This document shows, piece after piece, positions 43,734 to 51,473 of a stretch of 64,000 nucleotides of DNA (within the stretch, counting starts at the first letter, position 1; each line of letters opens with the position of its first letter). The position numbers and the translations under genes were made by a program. This DNA comes from Marinobacterium aestuarii (GTDB taxonomy: Bacteria; Pseudomonadota; Gammaproteobacteria; Pseudomonadales; Balneatricaceae). The stretch lies in NCBI RefSeq assembly GCF_001651805.1, contig NZ_CP015839.1, positions 3,658,001-3,722,000 of the forward strand, in the 5' to 3' direction. The notes under the pieces are model-generated. The model did not search any database, was not told the DNA's origin, and worked only from the letters and a program-made list of their open reading frames with translations.

Positions 43734-43796
43734 AACAAACCGCGTCGCCTGACCGAGGCGCAGGAGCAGCGTGTCATTGAGGCGGTTAAAGACCAG
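43734..43796 (+). pseudogene. IS630 transposase, middle part
   Basis: After the second AACAA duplication, the frame AAC AAA CCG CGT continues the transposase as KPRRLTEAQEQRVIEAVKDQ. It ends at CCAG 43793-43796, the left target duplication of the IS3-family element. Confidence 0.9.
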
Positions 43797-43834
43797 CGGT
43801 GTTTGTCAACGTAGTTGTCGCGCAGACCATTCTG

Positions 43835-44839
43835 TTATGCAGCCTTATTCTGAGTCGTTTCCTGCTTCTCCGGGTTGAGCATCACCATCCCAACCGGCTG
43901 CCAGTTACGCGTGTTGCCTGACCAGCGTTCCGGTCGTTCAGAACGGGCTTGCTGGTACAGCGCATCTCGCCGAGCCAACACTTCATGATCCTGTCCACGA
44001 TGCCGTTCGGCCGGCGTGACGAAGCGGATGCGACTATGACGATGTTCGTGGTTGTACCAGCGTATGAAGTCTCTCACCCAGGCCCGTGCCTCATCTAGGC
44101 TGGTGAAGCCATTATGTGGCCACTGCGGGCAGTATTTCAGCGTTCTGAACAACGACTCCGAGAAGGCGTTGTCATTGCTGACCCGCGGTCGCCCACGCGA
44201 CGGTGTGATCCCCAGGTCGTACATTTTGCTTAGCAGTGTGACGGACTTCATCGGCGCGCCGTTATCCGAGTGCAGTACCAGCGGCTGATGCAGGCACTGC
44301 TCGCTGAGCACGCTGCGTTGCAGCAGAGCTGCGGCCTTATCGCCGCATTCCTGTTCATGCACCTCCCAACCCACGCCCTTGCGACTGTAAAGGTCCTCGA
44401 TCAGATACAGATAGTAATACTGGCCCCGCACCGGCGAGGGTAAATACGTGATGTCCCAAGACCAAAGCTGGTTCGGCCCGTTCGCAGCGTGCGTCGTGGG
44501 TGCCGGATGCCTTTTCGGGCGCTGAACGCGGCCCCGGCGATGCTGCTGATCGGCGGCATGCAGCACCCGATAAAAGCTGCTTTCAGATGCGAGATAACGG
44601 CCCTGATCGGCCAGCCGGGGCACGATCTGGCTCGGTGGAAGATGCGCGTATTCCGTGCTGTTGCAGAGCTGCAAGATCGTCTCGCGTTCAGCATCAGTCA
44701 GGGCATTCGCCGGCGTGGGCCGCGGCGTGGTCGTGCGACCATCGGCTTTCGGCGCGCCTTCCTGTGTCCAGCGTTGCAGCGAGCGCAGACTAATCGCCAG
44801 TTCCTTGCAGGCGACTTGTTTTCGGGCGCCGGCGGCCAT
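43835..44839 (-). CDS. IS3-family transposase OrfB
   Basis: 334 residues with the IS3 DDE core: LWSWDITYLPSP, LVLHSDNGAPM and SNDNAFSESLFRTLKY. The N-terminus has the HTH_21-like region and the C-terminus RWYNHEHRHSRIRFVTPAERH. It lies in the -1 frame relative to orfA. It is probably made as an OrfAB fusion by slippage on the six-G run near 44907-44912, since the -1 frame is open from there (LTALSVRQDYVAWIAEAMAA) into OrfB. The marked start is the internal ATG. Confidence 0.92.
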   Translation of the reverse strand: MAAGARKQVACKELAISLRSLQRWTQEGAPKADGRTTTPRPTPANALTDAERETILQLCNSTEYAHLPPSQIVPRLADQGRYLASESSFYRVLHAADQQHRRGRVQRPKRHPAPTTHAANGPNQLWSWDITYLPSPVRGQYYYLYLIEDLYSRKGVGWEVHEQECGDKAAALLQRSVLSEQCLHQPLVLHSDNGAPMKSVTLLSKMYDLGITPSRGRPRVSNDNAFSESLFRTLKYCPQWPHNGFTSLDEARAWVRDFIRWYNHEHRHSRIRFVTPAERHRGQDHEVLARRDALYQQARSERPERWSGNTRNWQPVGMVMLNPEKQETTQNKAA

Positions 44840-44886
44840 GGCTTCAGCAATCCAAGCGACATAGTCCTGCCGGACCGACAGCGCCG

Positions 44887-45387
44887 TTAGCTGTCCTCGC
44901 TGTCGTCCCCCCAGTAGGCATTGAGCTTTTTTCGCAGCACCAGGATCGCGGCCGCCTCGGCCAGTGCCTTGTCCTTGCGTCTGAGTTCACGCTCCAGTTC
45001 GCGGATACGTTTCTTGTCGGCCTTGGCCTGTTCGCGATCGAGCTGACGTTGGGCCTTGGCCGTCTGCTGACCCGACAGACAGGCGTCACGCCACGCTTTG
45101 ACCTGTTGGGGATACAACCCTTTACTGCGGCAGTATTCGCTCAGCTCGATTTCAGACAGCGCGGCGGTCTCAATCACCACCGCCAGCTTGGATTCAGCTG
45201 ACCAGTTATCCGTTAACTTTTGATCTCCGGGCACCGCAGCACCTCCCGCTTTGGCCTGTTTTCGCCAAGCATACAGGGTTACATCGGAGATGCCTTCCTG
45301 GCGGGCGAGCTCGGCCACAGACATATTGTGGGGCGGCAAAAGCTTCTTCAGCAGCGCTTCTTTACGCTCGGGTGAATAACGTCGCAT
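44887..45387 (-). CDS. IS3-family OrfA (HTH protein)
   Basis: 166 residues from ATG 45387; the frame is open to 45444. Two HTH segments: NMSVAELARQEGISDVTLYAWR and LSEIELSEYCRSKGLYPQQV. A leucine-zipper-like coiled coil follows (ELERELRRKDKALAEAAAIL). It binds the element ends and regulates transposition. It ends shortly after a G6 run suited to -1 frameshifting. Confidence 0.92.
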   Translation of the reverse strand: MRRYSPERKEALLKKLLPPHNMSVAELARQEGISDVTLYAWRKQAKAGGAAVPGDQKLTDNWSAESKLAVVIETAALSEIELSEYCRSKGLYPQQVKAWRDACLSGQQTAKAQRQLDREQAKADKKRIRELERELRRKDKALAEAAAILVLRKKLNAYWGDDSEDS

Positions 45388-45462
45388 CGCATGACTCTTT
45401 CCGTCCCCGGTGCTTTGATTTAGGTGAAACTGATCAGGCGACAACTACCCTGACACCGGGGG

Positions 45463-46237
45463 CCAGATGCCGGATCAGTACAAACTGGGTTTTGCGCTCT
45501 GGACGCGGCGTGCTATCGCTCAGCTAATCAAGCAATTCTGGGGGATCGACATTCCGGTTCGGACTCTGGGAGACTACCTCAAGCGCTGGGGCTTCTCGCC
45601 GCAGAAGCCGCTAAAGAAAGCCTGGGAACAGAACCCGGCCCGGGTCGATGCTTGGCTAAAAGAGGAGTATCCGCAAATCAAGGCGCGCGCCAAAGCAGAG
45701 AACGCGCAGATTTTCTGGGGTGATGAAACCGGGATCAAGAATACAACCCAGCATGGCCGTAGCTATGCTCCGATCGGCAAAACGCCCGTGCAGCCACTGC
45801 CGGCCAAGCGCGTATCACTGAATATGATCTCGGCGATCACCAACCAGGGGACCGTGCGTTTCATGCTGTACGAATCGATGATGAACGCCAAGGTTCTGAT
45901 CAAATTTCTTCGGGCACTGATCGAATCTACGCCCGGCAAAGTGTTTCTGATTCTGGATAACCTGCGCGTCCACCATGCCAAGATAGTGAAGCGCTGGCTC
46001 GCAAAGAAGCCCGTGAAGCGCTATCTGGAAGTGTTCTTTTTGCCCGCGTACTCGCCTGAACTGAACCCGGATGAATACTTGAACTGCGATTTGAAGAACA
46101 TGGTGCACAGCGGTCCGGCGGTTCGTTCGATTGACGACCTGAAGAAACGCACTCGATCGTGCATGCTCACATTGCAACGTCGGCCAGAACGGGTAAAAAC
46201 CTATTTCCGGGCAGGACACATTCGGTATGCCGCATGA
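45463..46237 (+). pseudogene. IS630 transposase, C-terminal DDE part
   Basis: From CCAG and ATG 45467 the frame reads PDQYKLGFALWTRRAI, the linker, then the DDE core: FWGDETGIKN, FLILDNLRVHHAK and AYSPELNPDEYL. 206 + 58 + 771 bases of the three segments equal 345 codons including the stop, with no frameshift. The element was intact before the two insertions. Confidence 0.93.
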
Positions 46238-46264
46238 TCGATGTATTTATCCGCCGGGTTAATA

Positions 46265-46858
46265 CGTATCAACGATACGACTGGTGCGGGAGAGTCGGCT
46301 AGATGATTATCAGATCTTGCTGTTTGCCCCTCAGACAAGAAGCCGGAGAAAAAGACAAAACCTGACCCCGGACCTCAGCGGATATAACTGTCAGCCCCTT
46401 CGCCATGTGGCCAGCTTTCCTGACCTCGGACTACTATGAGCTGATCCGACTTCCACGTTGCCATCGTTGGTTTCGCCATCAGGCTTTACTTCCCCGTCCC
46501 TGGGGAGCAAACGTGGATCTCTCAAGTTCCTGATCCACCTCTTCATGCATGCCACGGCTTGAGAACCCCGCTGGTTCGCCACAACCTCACCAGATACGGT
46601 TGTTTTGCATGGACTTCGACTGCGTTACAAGCCTCGTCAACCAGAGCTTTCTTTATTATCGGAGCGATACCAGCACTTCAGGGACACGGTATCCCCTGTG
46701 GCCTACATGATTCTCTGTGTACGCTTCACCTGTCTTGTTCGCAGCCTCGACTTGAAACTGCTCCGCCTCAGGCGCAACACTCGATACGGGTGGTTGGTTA
46801 AACCTTACCCGACAGGGACTTTCACCCTGCAAGATGCATCAAGCTTCGCTTGACGCAC
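46265..46858 (-). mobile_element. 5' part of a group II intron-like element, truncated
   Basis: On the minus strand the segment starts GTGCGTC at 46858, the usual 5' end of group II introns, followed by CAGGGTGAAAGTCCCTG (~46815-46832), a conserved early domain I feature. A short frame at 46391-46582 (AHSSPRSGKLATWRRG) resembles leaders that precede intron reverse transcriptases, but no reverse transcriptase is present. The sequence stops making sense near 46380, and the IS630 insertion is at 46264. The opposite-strand frame 46559-46853 (WLVKPYPTGTFTLQD) is of a kind often annotated in error. Assignment is from sequence memory. Confidence 0.55.
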
Positions 46859-46957
46859 TAACGCCACCTTAAGCGGCAAAAAATTGTTTGCTAAAATGTT
46901 GAACGAAGTGAAAACAGCAAACTGTTTTTTGTCCGTTTAAAGGTCTTGTTAGAGCAA
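46858..46957 (-). other. Integron attC site 2
   Basis: On the minus strand it runs CTCTAACAAGACC ... TTTAAACGGAC ... GCCGCTTAAGG ... GGCGTTAG: outer core pair TAAC/GTTAG and inner L pair AAACGG/CCGCTT, with an AT-rich palindromic middle (CAGTTTGC/GCAAAC). It overlaps the stop codon of the cassette gene, as cassettes commonly do. Confidence 0.85.
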
Positions 46958-47905
46958 ACTTTGCTGACCATGGGTCTCAAAGTCCTTAATCTCTTGCTGT
47001 GAGATTGTAAAATGTTCCACTTTTAGGAGCTTATTAGCAATCGCTGGTTGAAAGTACTCAAATAAATTAGCAGTTCTATCGGGTCTTTTGGAATCTTCAT
47101 CAACCTCTTCAATATCAAGGATTATTAATAGCAAGTCAGCACTAATCCCTTTAGCTTCACGGTAACAATGGATTTTATTTAGCATTACATACAAATAATC
47201 CTGATAGCTTCGGTGAGTCATGTAGTTGGGAATAATTTCAATGAACCTTTCATTTGATATTGTTTTTAAATAGCCATCGAATTTTATTTTTCTACTCATG
47301 ATTGGATCTATTTCATCAAATGAATTTGAAAACTCTACATTTTGAATTAATTCACTTTGGGGTGTAGAAGAATGAGAAAAGTATTTGTGCAAAGCTACAT
47401 CCTCTGCACGTCTACGTGTTTGCATTCGCTCTCTTGATCTTCCTCTGTTTTTCTCTCGCTCAGCTAAAAATTGAGATGCCTTTTTAATCTCATCTTGATC
47501 TTCTTCAGTATCATCTTCGCTTTCGTCCTCAGATTTTACAACATTCAGAGCTTTGAGCCATTCATCTGACGGAGCGTTAAAAGTATTATTGACCTGAGAT
47601 TGCTGTATGTTGGAAACGATTTTAAATAGCTCTTGCCTCAGTTCTTTATTTTCAGTTTTAACTGTAGTTTTTTCTTCTTCTTTCTTTTTAACTTCGTTAC
47701 TTAAAGTAAGTATTTTACCAATACTCAAATTATTAAAAGATTCAGATAAAATTAATACAACAACCAGAGAAATCAGGGTAATGATTCCTGCTGTGATTTG
47801 GTATTTTGGCTCTGCCCAAAAAAAGCTAAGAAAAGCCATAATTGAAATAGCTATAGCTACTAAAACAATTAGACTTCTAACAAAATAATTGGTTTTATTA
47901 TTCAA
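46949..47905 (-). CDS. Integron cassette gene: membrane/coiled-coil protein of unknown function
   Basis: 318 residues from a TTG at 47905 (GGAG seven to ten bases upstream). Two N-terminal membrane helices (residues ~8-28 and ~35-55) are followed by a coiled coil (LSNEVKKKEEEKTTVKTEN), an acidic stretch (EDESEDDTEEDQDE), a basic stretch (REKNRGRSRERMQTRRR) and a C-terminal globular domain (~190-318, FDGYLKTISNERFIEIIPNY). Markedly AT-rich compared with the chromosomal genes. No family recognised. It fills the second cassette almost completely. Confidence 0.82.
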   Translation of the reverse strand: MNNKTNYFVRSLIVLVAIAISIMAFLSFFWAEPKYQITAGIITLISLVVVLILSESFNNLSIGKILTLSNEVKKKEEEKTTVKTENKELRQELFKIVSNIQQSQVNNTFNAPSDEWLKALNVVKSEDESEDDTEEDQDEIKKASQFLAEREKNRGRSRERMQTRRRAEDVALHKYFSHSSTPQSELIQNVEFSNSFDEIDPIMSRKIKFDGYLKTISNERFIEIIPNYMTHRSYQDYLYVMLNKIHCYREAKGISADLLLIILDIEEVDEDSKRPDRTANLFEYFQPAIANKLLKVEHFTISQQEIKDFETHGQQSLL

Positions 47906-47930
47906 CTTACACTCCGTTGTTGATATATTG

Positions 47931-48004
47931 CTCTAACGCCCGCATTTGCGGCTGGTTTGGAGCGCAGCGTAAAACCAGTCCGACAACATGCGCTTGTTAT
48001 GTGC
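47931..48004 (-). other. Integron attC site 1
   Basis: Minus strand: ACATAACAAGCGCATGTTG ... CAACATGCGC-type pairing with GCAAATGCGGGCGTTAGAGC. Core pair ATAAC/GTTAG at 47932-47938 and 47996-48002, inner boxes CCAGTCCGAC and GCGGCTGG around a hairpin (AAACCAG/CTGGTTT). The imperfect palindrome is characteristic of cassette recombination sites. Confidence 0.88.
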
Positions 48005-48021
48005 AAGCACCATGTCTGACC

Positions 48022-48765
48022 TCAATTTTTATCCCGTTCTTTTATATGTTGCTGAGTTTCCTCTGGCACAACATCCGAATACAAAAGCTCGAGTTCTTTA
48101 GGTTTTGAAATCATTTCGTCAGCGATAAAATTAAGCACATGAAAAAGTTTGAGAGCTATATCTCGGCCATCATCCAGGTCTATTTGACCTGGATGGACTG
48201 AGTTATTTCCGACGACACGAAGCAGGTCTAGTGCTTTCTGAATTTTTGGGCTCAATCCATCAGTGACGAGTTCTTTAATATCGTTATTAATGTTTTTCCC
48301 TGACTTGCCTAACTGCTTAAGAAGTAACTGAAGGGCTAGTCGCAGTAAGGCTGTAGCGCCTTTTGGTGAATCAACAACAATTGACGATGCTTCGACATAT
48401 AGATCTTGAATCTCTTGCTCCATATCTTCATTCGGTGGGGCAACAGAGGTTTGTTTAGGATAAACAATTTCTTGATTTACCCAGAGGGAGATATCTTCGC
48501 ACGAAGAACAAGTAGCAACAGAGAAGTCTTTTGGTACAAACTCTGACATATGCTTTTTATTCGCTTCCTCTACTACACGGATATATTTGGCTATAGCTTC
48601 TTGATGATAATCCGTTATTTGCGTTCTGTAGTCATAAAAAACATGGTTCAGGATTTTGTTGGCGGCACTGCTAGAACTGCCAACATCAAACCAAGTTTGC
48701 TGTGAAGCCACTTGGCAATGTGGGCATTGAAACTTTTCGCTTTTGAATTTCGGGTTCAAATCCAA
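48022..48765 (-). CDS. Integron cassette gene: DUF4145-domain protein
   Basis: 247 residues from a TTG at 48765 (GGGAG seven bases upstream). N-terminal zinc-ribbon-like pair CPHCQ plus a later CSSCE, then the DUF4145 domain (residues ~115-215): DSPKGATALLRLALQLLLKQLG, and LDLLRVVGNNSVHPGQIDLDDGRDIALKLF. DUF4145 is found alone and fused to restriction-type nucleases; its role is not known. AT-rich. It is the first cassette next to the attI-like site. Confidence 0.85.
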   Translation of the reverse strand: MDLNPKFKSEKFQCPHCQVASQQTWFDVGSSSSAANKILNHVFYDYRTQITDYHQEAIAKYIRVVEEANKKHMSEFVPKDFSVATCSSCEDISLWVNQEIVYPKQTSVAPPNEDMEQEIQDLYVEASSIVVDSPKGATALLRLALQLLLKQLGKSGKNINNDIKELVTDGLSPKIQKALDLLRVVGNNSVHPGQIDLDDGRDIALKLFHVLNFIADEMISKPKELELLYSDVVPEETQQHIKERDKN

Positions 48766-48789
48766 AATTAAACTCCCATCTTGTTGGGC

Positions 48790-48796
48790 ACATAAC
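48790..48796 (-). other. attI-like recombination core
   Basis: Minus-strand GTTATGT (ACATAAC on +) stands between the first cassette and the integrase remnant, the expected place for attI. Flanking symmetry is limited (ACAGACTGTTATG), as in attI sites. Confidence 0.65.
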
Positions 48797-49018
48797 AGTC
48801 TGTTAATGAGGCCTTCAGCCTAATTATAATTATTAGAAGGTATACCTTTTGATTTTTCCCGTCAACTCCAGCATGCCATGTATAACATTGATTTTCATAT
48901 AAAAACCACCTCATCAAAGATCCTGTTGAGTTGCAAAAAAGGTATTTTTATCGACGACAGCCCGTCCAAAAGGTATCAGCATAGGCTTTCTGAACATTTC
49001 CAGGACGAGGTGTTAAAG

Positions 49019-49190
49019 ATGGCAAAATCTCCTTTTCTCCAATCCGTCGAGGATTTCATGCGGGCTCAACGCTATAGTCACCGAACGATTGATTCCTGTA
49101 CTGGATCAAGCTCTTTATTCTGTGCAGCGAAAAGCAGCATCCGTCGGTCCTCTGCGTTCAAGGAATTTGTATAACAGCCCCAACAAACCA
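49019..49190 (+). pseudogene. intI: Integron integrase intI, N-terminal remnant with frameshift
   Basis: From ATG 49019 the frame reads MAKSPFLQSVEDFMRAQRYS, then HRTIDS, the IntI N-terminus. It then loses frame: the adjacent frame continues YWIKLFILCSEKQHPSV, the next part of IntI. A 4-bp loss in TCCTATCTGTAC-like sequence would explain it (TCCTGTAC remains near 49096). Only ~60 of ~320 codons survive; the catalytic domain with the R-H-R-Y residues is gone. Orientation is divergent from the cassettes. Confidence 0.8.
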
Positions 49191-49582
49191 ACCCGACCCA
49201 TTCCCAGAATCAACCCGACCCGGTAAAGAGACCAACCTCCACGCCTTGAAGATAGTCGGCTTTCCTTTCCCTTGATCCTTTCGCCTTGCTCCTTTGCTAC
49301 TGTTCTCCCACGCTACCGCCCTGACAATGACGAAATGCAGTCCTGCGATGCAGGCAGAGCCAGGAAGAACGGAGGGATTGAGATTGGGGAGGGAGAGTTC
49401 ACCCAGCCTGGCGTCCGTTGCTCAGCTGACGATTTGCTTTATTTTTGATCAAAATTCAGGCACCTGTACTCCGTTGGTGCCTTCAGCATAATGCCGAAAG
49501 CGGGAGCAAGGGGCAAGGGCTTGAGAGCAAGGGCTAGATCAAGAAAAAAGGGGCTAGGCGAAAGGTTAAAAAAGCAACAGCC

Positions 49583-49637
49583 TGATTGGTGATTGGTGAT
49601 TGGTGATTCGTGATTCGTGATTCGTGATTCGTGATTC
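49583..49637. repeat. Heptanucleotide tandem repeat (TGATTSG)n
   Basis: Three TGATTGG units followed by four TGATTCG units and a variant TGATTCA. Same unit as 26336-26370. On the minus strand it would encode NHES-type repeats in a spurious frame. Confidence 0.9.
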
Positions 49638-49682
49638 ATCATGGCGACGTACCGCCGCACGGTGCCATTCGTACCACCGGGA

Positions 49683-49895
49683 TAACAGAGCGGCTTTAAT
49701 TCCCCTTATGACGCCGGCGAGCACTAAGGTCATTGTGCGATCAGGCCTGAAAGGTCGATACAGGGACTGTATCGACGCCGATTAGCACATGGATGTGCGT
49801 CAGCGGCGCCCGTCGAATGGCGTCAGAGCGCAGCAGCAAGGCGTCATCGGGGCTTTCTTTGCATACTTTCTTTGCACGAGCAAAGAAAGTATGTC
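49683..49895 (-). repeat. Hairpin module, copy B
   Basis: Reverse-orientation copy of the sequence found at 5.5, 54.5 and 61.3 kb: AAGGGGAATTAAAGCCGCTCTG-like end, a 19-bp palindrome CGATACAG-GGA-CTGTATCG (49756-49774), GCACATGGATGTGC (49785-49798), and a perfect 14-bp stem (49861-49874 with 49879-49892; GCAAAGAAAGTATG arm). Confidence 0.8.
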
Positions 49896-50168
49896 GCCGA
49901 CAGGCGAAATACACCCTCGCAGAAAACCCATAAACGCCCACCAGCACGGTAGTTACCAGAACCCGCAACCTCAAATTCTGAAGCTAAGTGTCACCCATGT
50001 TATTGAACAGAACTGTTACCTATGTGGGTGAACTGTACCTGCCACAGCTTCGCTGCGGATGTTGGAATTCGCTGCGCTCATTGCCAACCTACATAGAGCC
50101 CGTAGCCTGAAAAGAGCCTGCGAATTACGGGTCATGCCCCCCCTCGGCGCCCAGCCGGTAACCAAAGG

Positions 50169-51323
50169 CTACCGACGCCTGGCCTCAAGCGCCTGCGCCA
50201 GCTTCCAGGTGGCGGCGATATTGCGGGCCGTGCGATACAGGTTACTGTCAGCATCTTCCAGCGCCTGGGGCAGTGTGACGACCCCCGGAACTATGCTGAA
50301 CAGCGCATCGATACCATGAGCGTGCACCAGGTCCGAGTCCTCACTGACCGAGCCCGCCAGGGCGATGACCGGCACGCCGGCGCGCTGGGCACGCTTGCTG
50401 ACGCCCACTGGCGTCTTGCCGCGTACCGTCTGGCTGTCGATACGCCCTTCCCCGGTGATCACCAGATCAGTGCCTTCCAGGTGGCGGTCGATTTCCACCG
50501 CATCCATCACTATATCGATACCGCTTTTGAGCCGCGCCTGGGTGAAGGCGAGAAAGGCACCGCCCAGGCCACCGGCAGCACCGGCACCGGGTGTGGCGTC
50601 TATATCCTTGCCGTGGCAGGCCAGCACCACTTCTGCAAAACGCCCGAGGCAGGCATCCAGCTGTTTCACCATCCGGGCATCGGCACCCTTTTGCGGGCCG
50701 AATACCGCCGAGGCGCCATATTCACCGGTGAGCGGGTTATCCACATCGCAGGCAATCTCGAACTGGGTATCGGCCAGGCGCGGGTCCATGCCGCTGGCAT
50801 CGATACTGTGCAACGCCTGGAGCGCACCGCCACCGGCAGCTATGTCATTACCCTCTTTATCCAGCAGCCGTACGCCCAGCGCCTGCAACATGCCGGCACC
50901 GGCATCGTTGGTGGCACTGCCGCCCAGGCCGACGATAATATGCCGGGCGCCGGCATCCAGCGCCGCCATGATCAGCTCACCGGTGCCCCGCGTGGTCGCA
51001 TGCCAGGGGTTGCGCTGCGCCATGGGTACCAGATCGAGCCCGGAGGCGGCCGCCGATTCGATTACCGCCGTGGTGCCATCCCCCAGGGTGCCCCAGCTGG
51101 CCTTCACGATCTTACCCATGGGACCAGTCACCTCGGCACTGAAGAGCGCACCGCCGGTGGCCGCCACCAATGCCTGGGTGGTGCCTTCGCCGCCATCGGC
51201 GACCGGCAGCAATACCAGTTCGGCATCAGCGAACACCGCCTGGAAGCCACGGCCAATAGCCTGGGCTACAGCTTCAGCGGACAGGCTTTCCTTGAATGAG
51301 TCAGGTGCGATCAGAATCTTCAT
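50169..51323 (-). CDS. garK: Glycerate 2-kinase (GarK/GlxK type)
   Basis: 384 residues from ATG 51323; the frame is open to 51440 but the family begins MKILIAPDSFKESLSA. Motifs: PVADGGEGTTQALV, VGLGGSATNDAGAGMLQALG, GPQKGAD, and DLVITGEGRIDSQTVRGKTP. It phosphorylates D-glycerate to 2-phosphoglycerate. The CdaR-type regulator gene is upstream on the same strand, a common pairing for glycerate/glycolate/sugar-acid use, and pyruvate kinase follows divergently. Confidence 0.93.
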   Translation of the reverse strand: MKILIAPDSFKESLSAEAVAQAIGRGFQAVFADAELVLLPVADGGEGTTQALVAATGGALFSAEVTGPMGKIVKASWGTLGDGTTAVIESAAASGLDLVPMAQRNPWHATTRGTGELIMAALDAGARHIIVGLGGSATNDAGAGMLQALGVRLLDKEGNDIAAGGGALQALHSIDASGMDPRLADTQFEIACDVDNPLTGEYGASAVFGPQKGADARMVKQLDACLGRFAEVVLACHGKDIDATPGAGAAGGLGGAFLAFTQARLKSGIDIVMDAVEIDRHLEGTDLVITGEGRIDSQTVRGKTPVGVSKRAQRAGVPVIALAGSVSEDSDLVHAHGIDALFSIVPGVVTLPQALEDADSNLYRTARNIAATWKLAQALEARRR

Positions 51324-51473
51324 GTGGGTTTTCCATCGGTCGGGATTGAAACCATAGTGGCACAGCGCGCGGCAAAGACGCTTTGGCCAGGGCAACAAAT
51401 AACGCCAGCGCGCACTGCGGCTTTTTGTACAGTTGCACAATAACCAGCATTTAGGCCTGTGCCCGACAACTTT

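Larger units (their letters stand above)
43797..45462 (-). mobile_element. IS3-family insertion sequence (~1.67 kb)
   Basis: Sub-terminal inverted repeats share GTAGTTGTCGC (left strand at ~43813; reverse strand at the right end). CCAG at 43793-43796 and 45463-45466 is taken as a 4-bp target duplication, because joining across it restores the IS630 frame as KDQ-MPDQYKL. The exact outermost bases are less certain than for the IS21 element. It carries orfA and orfB. Confidence 0.85.
40841..46262 (+). mobile_element. IS630-family element, twice interrupted
   Basis: Terminal inverted repeats TTAACCCGGCGG (40841-40852) and CCGCCGGGTTAA (46251-46262) are flanked by TA (40839-40840; 46263-46264), the IS630/Tc1 target. 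Subtracting the two nested elements and their target duplications leaves a 1,098-bp element containing one 344-codon transposase gene, the standard IS630 size. Confidence 0.93.
46858..49190. mobile_element. Relic integron with two cassettes
   Basis: Architecture: disrupted intI start (+ strand, 49019), attI-like core (48790-48796), cassette 1 (DUF4145 gene) with attC1 (47931-48004), cassette 2 (membrane protein gene) with attC2 (46858-46957). Cassette genes point away from the integrase as required. The integrase is dead, so the array is frozen unless acted on in trans. Confidence 0.82.
49191..50168. repeat. Gene-free region with tandem and dispersed repeats
   Basis: About 980 bp without a convincing gene. 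Contents: a purine-rich iterated tract (49500-49570), the heptamer repeat (49583-49637), a minus-strand copy of the hairpin module (about 49683-49895) with a perfect 14-bp stem, and at 49990-50040 a TGTCACCCATG ... ATGTGGGTGA pair that looks like the end of an insertion sequence. Confidence 0.6.

Noticed and set aside
46559-46853. Plus-strand frame reading YGWLVKPYPTGTFTLQD
   Set aside because: Looks like the commonly mis-annotated complement of a structured intron-like RNA; the minus strand has the GTGCG start and GGGTGAAAGTCCC feature.
46265-49190. Whole accessory block as a phage-defence island
   Set aside because: The two cassette genes cannot be tied to any known defence family from sequence alone; integron relic is the better-supported description.
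49990-50040. Possible complete small IS
   Set aside because: Only one end-like inverted pair is visible and no transposase lies nearby; kept only as a mention in the region entry.
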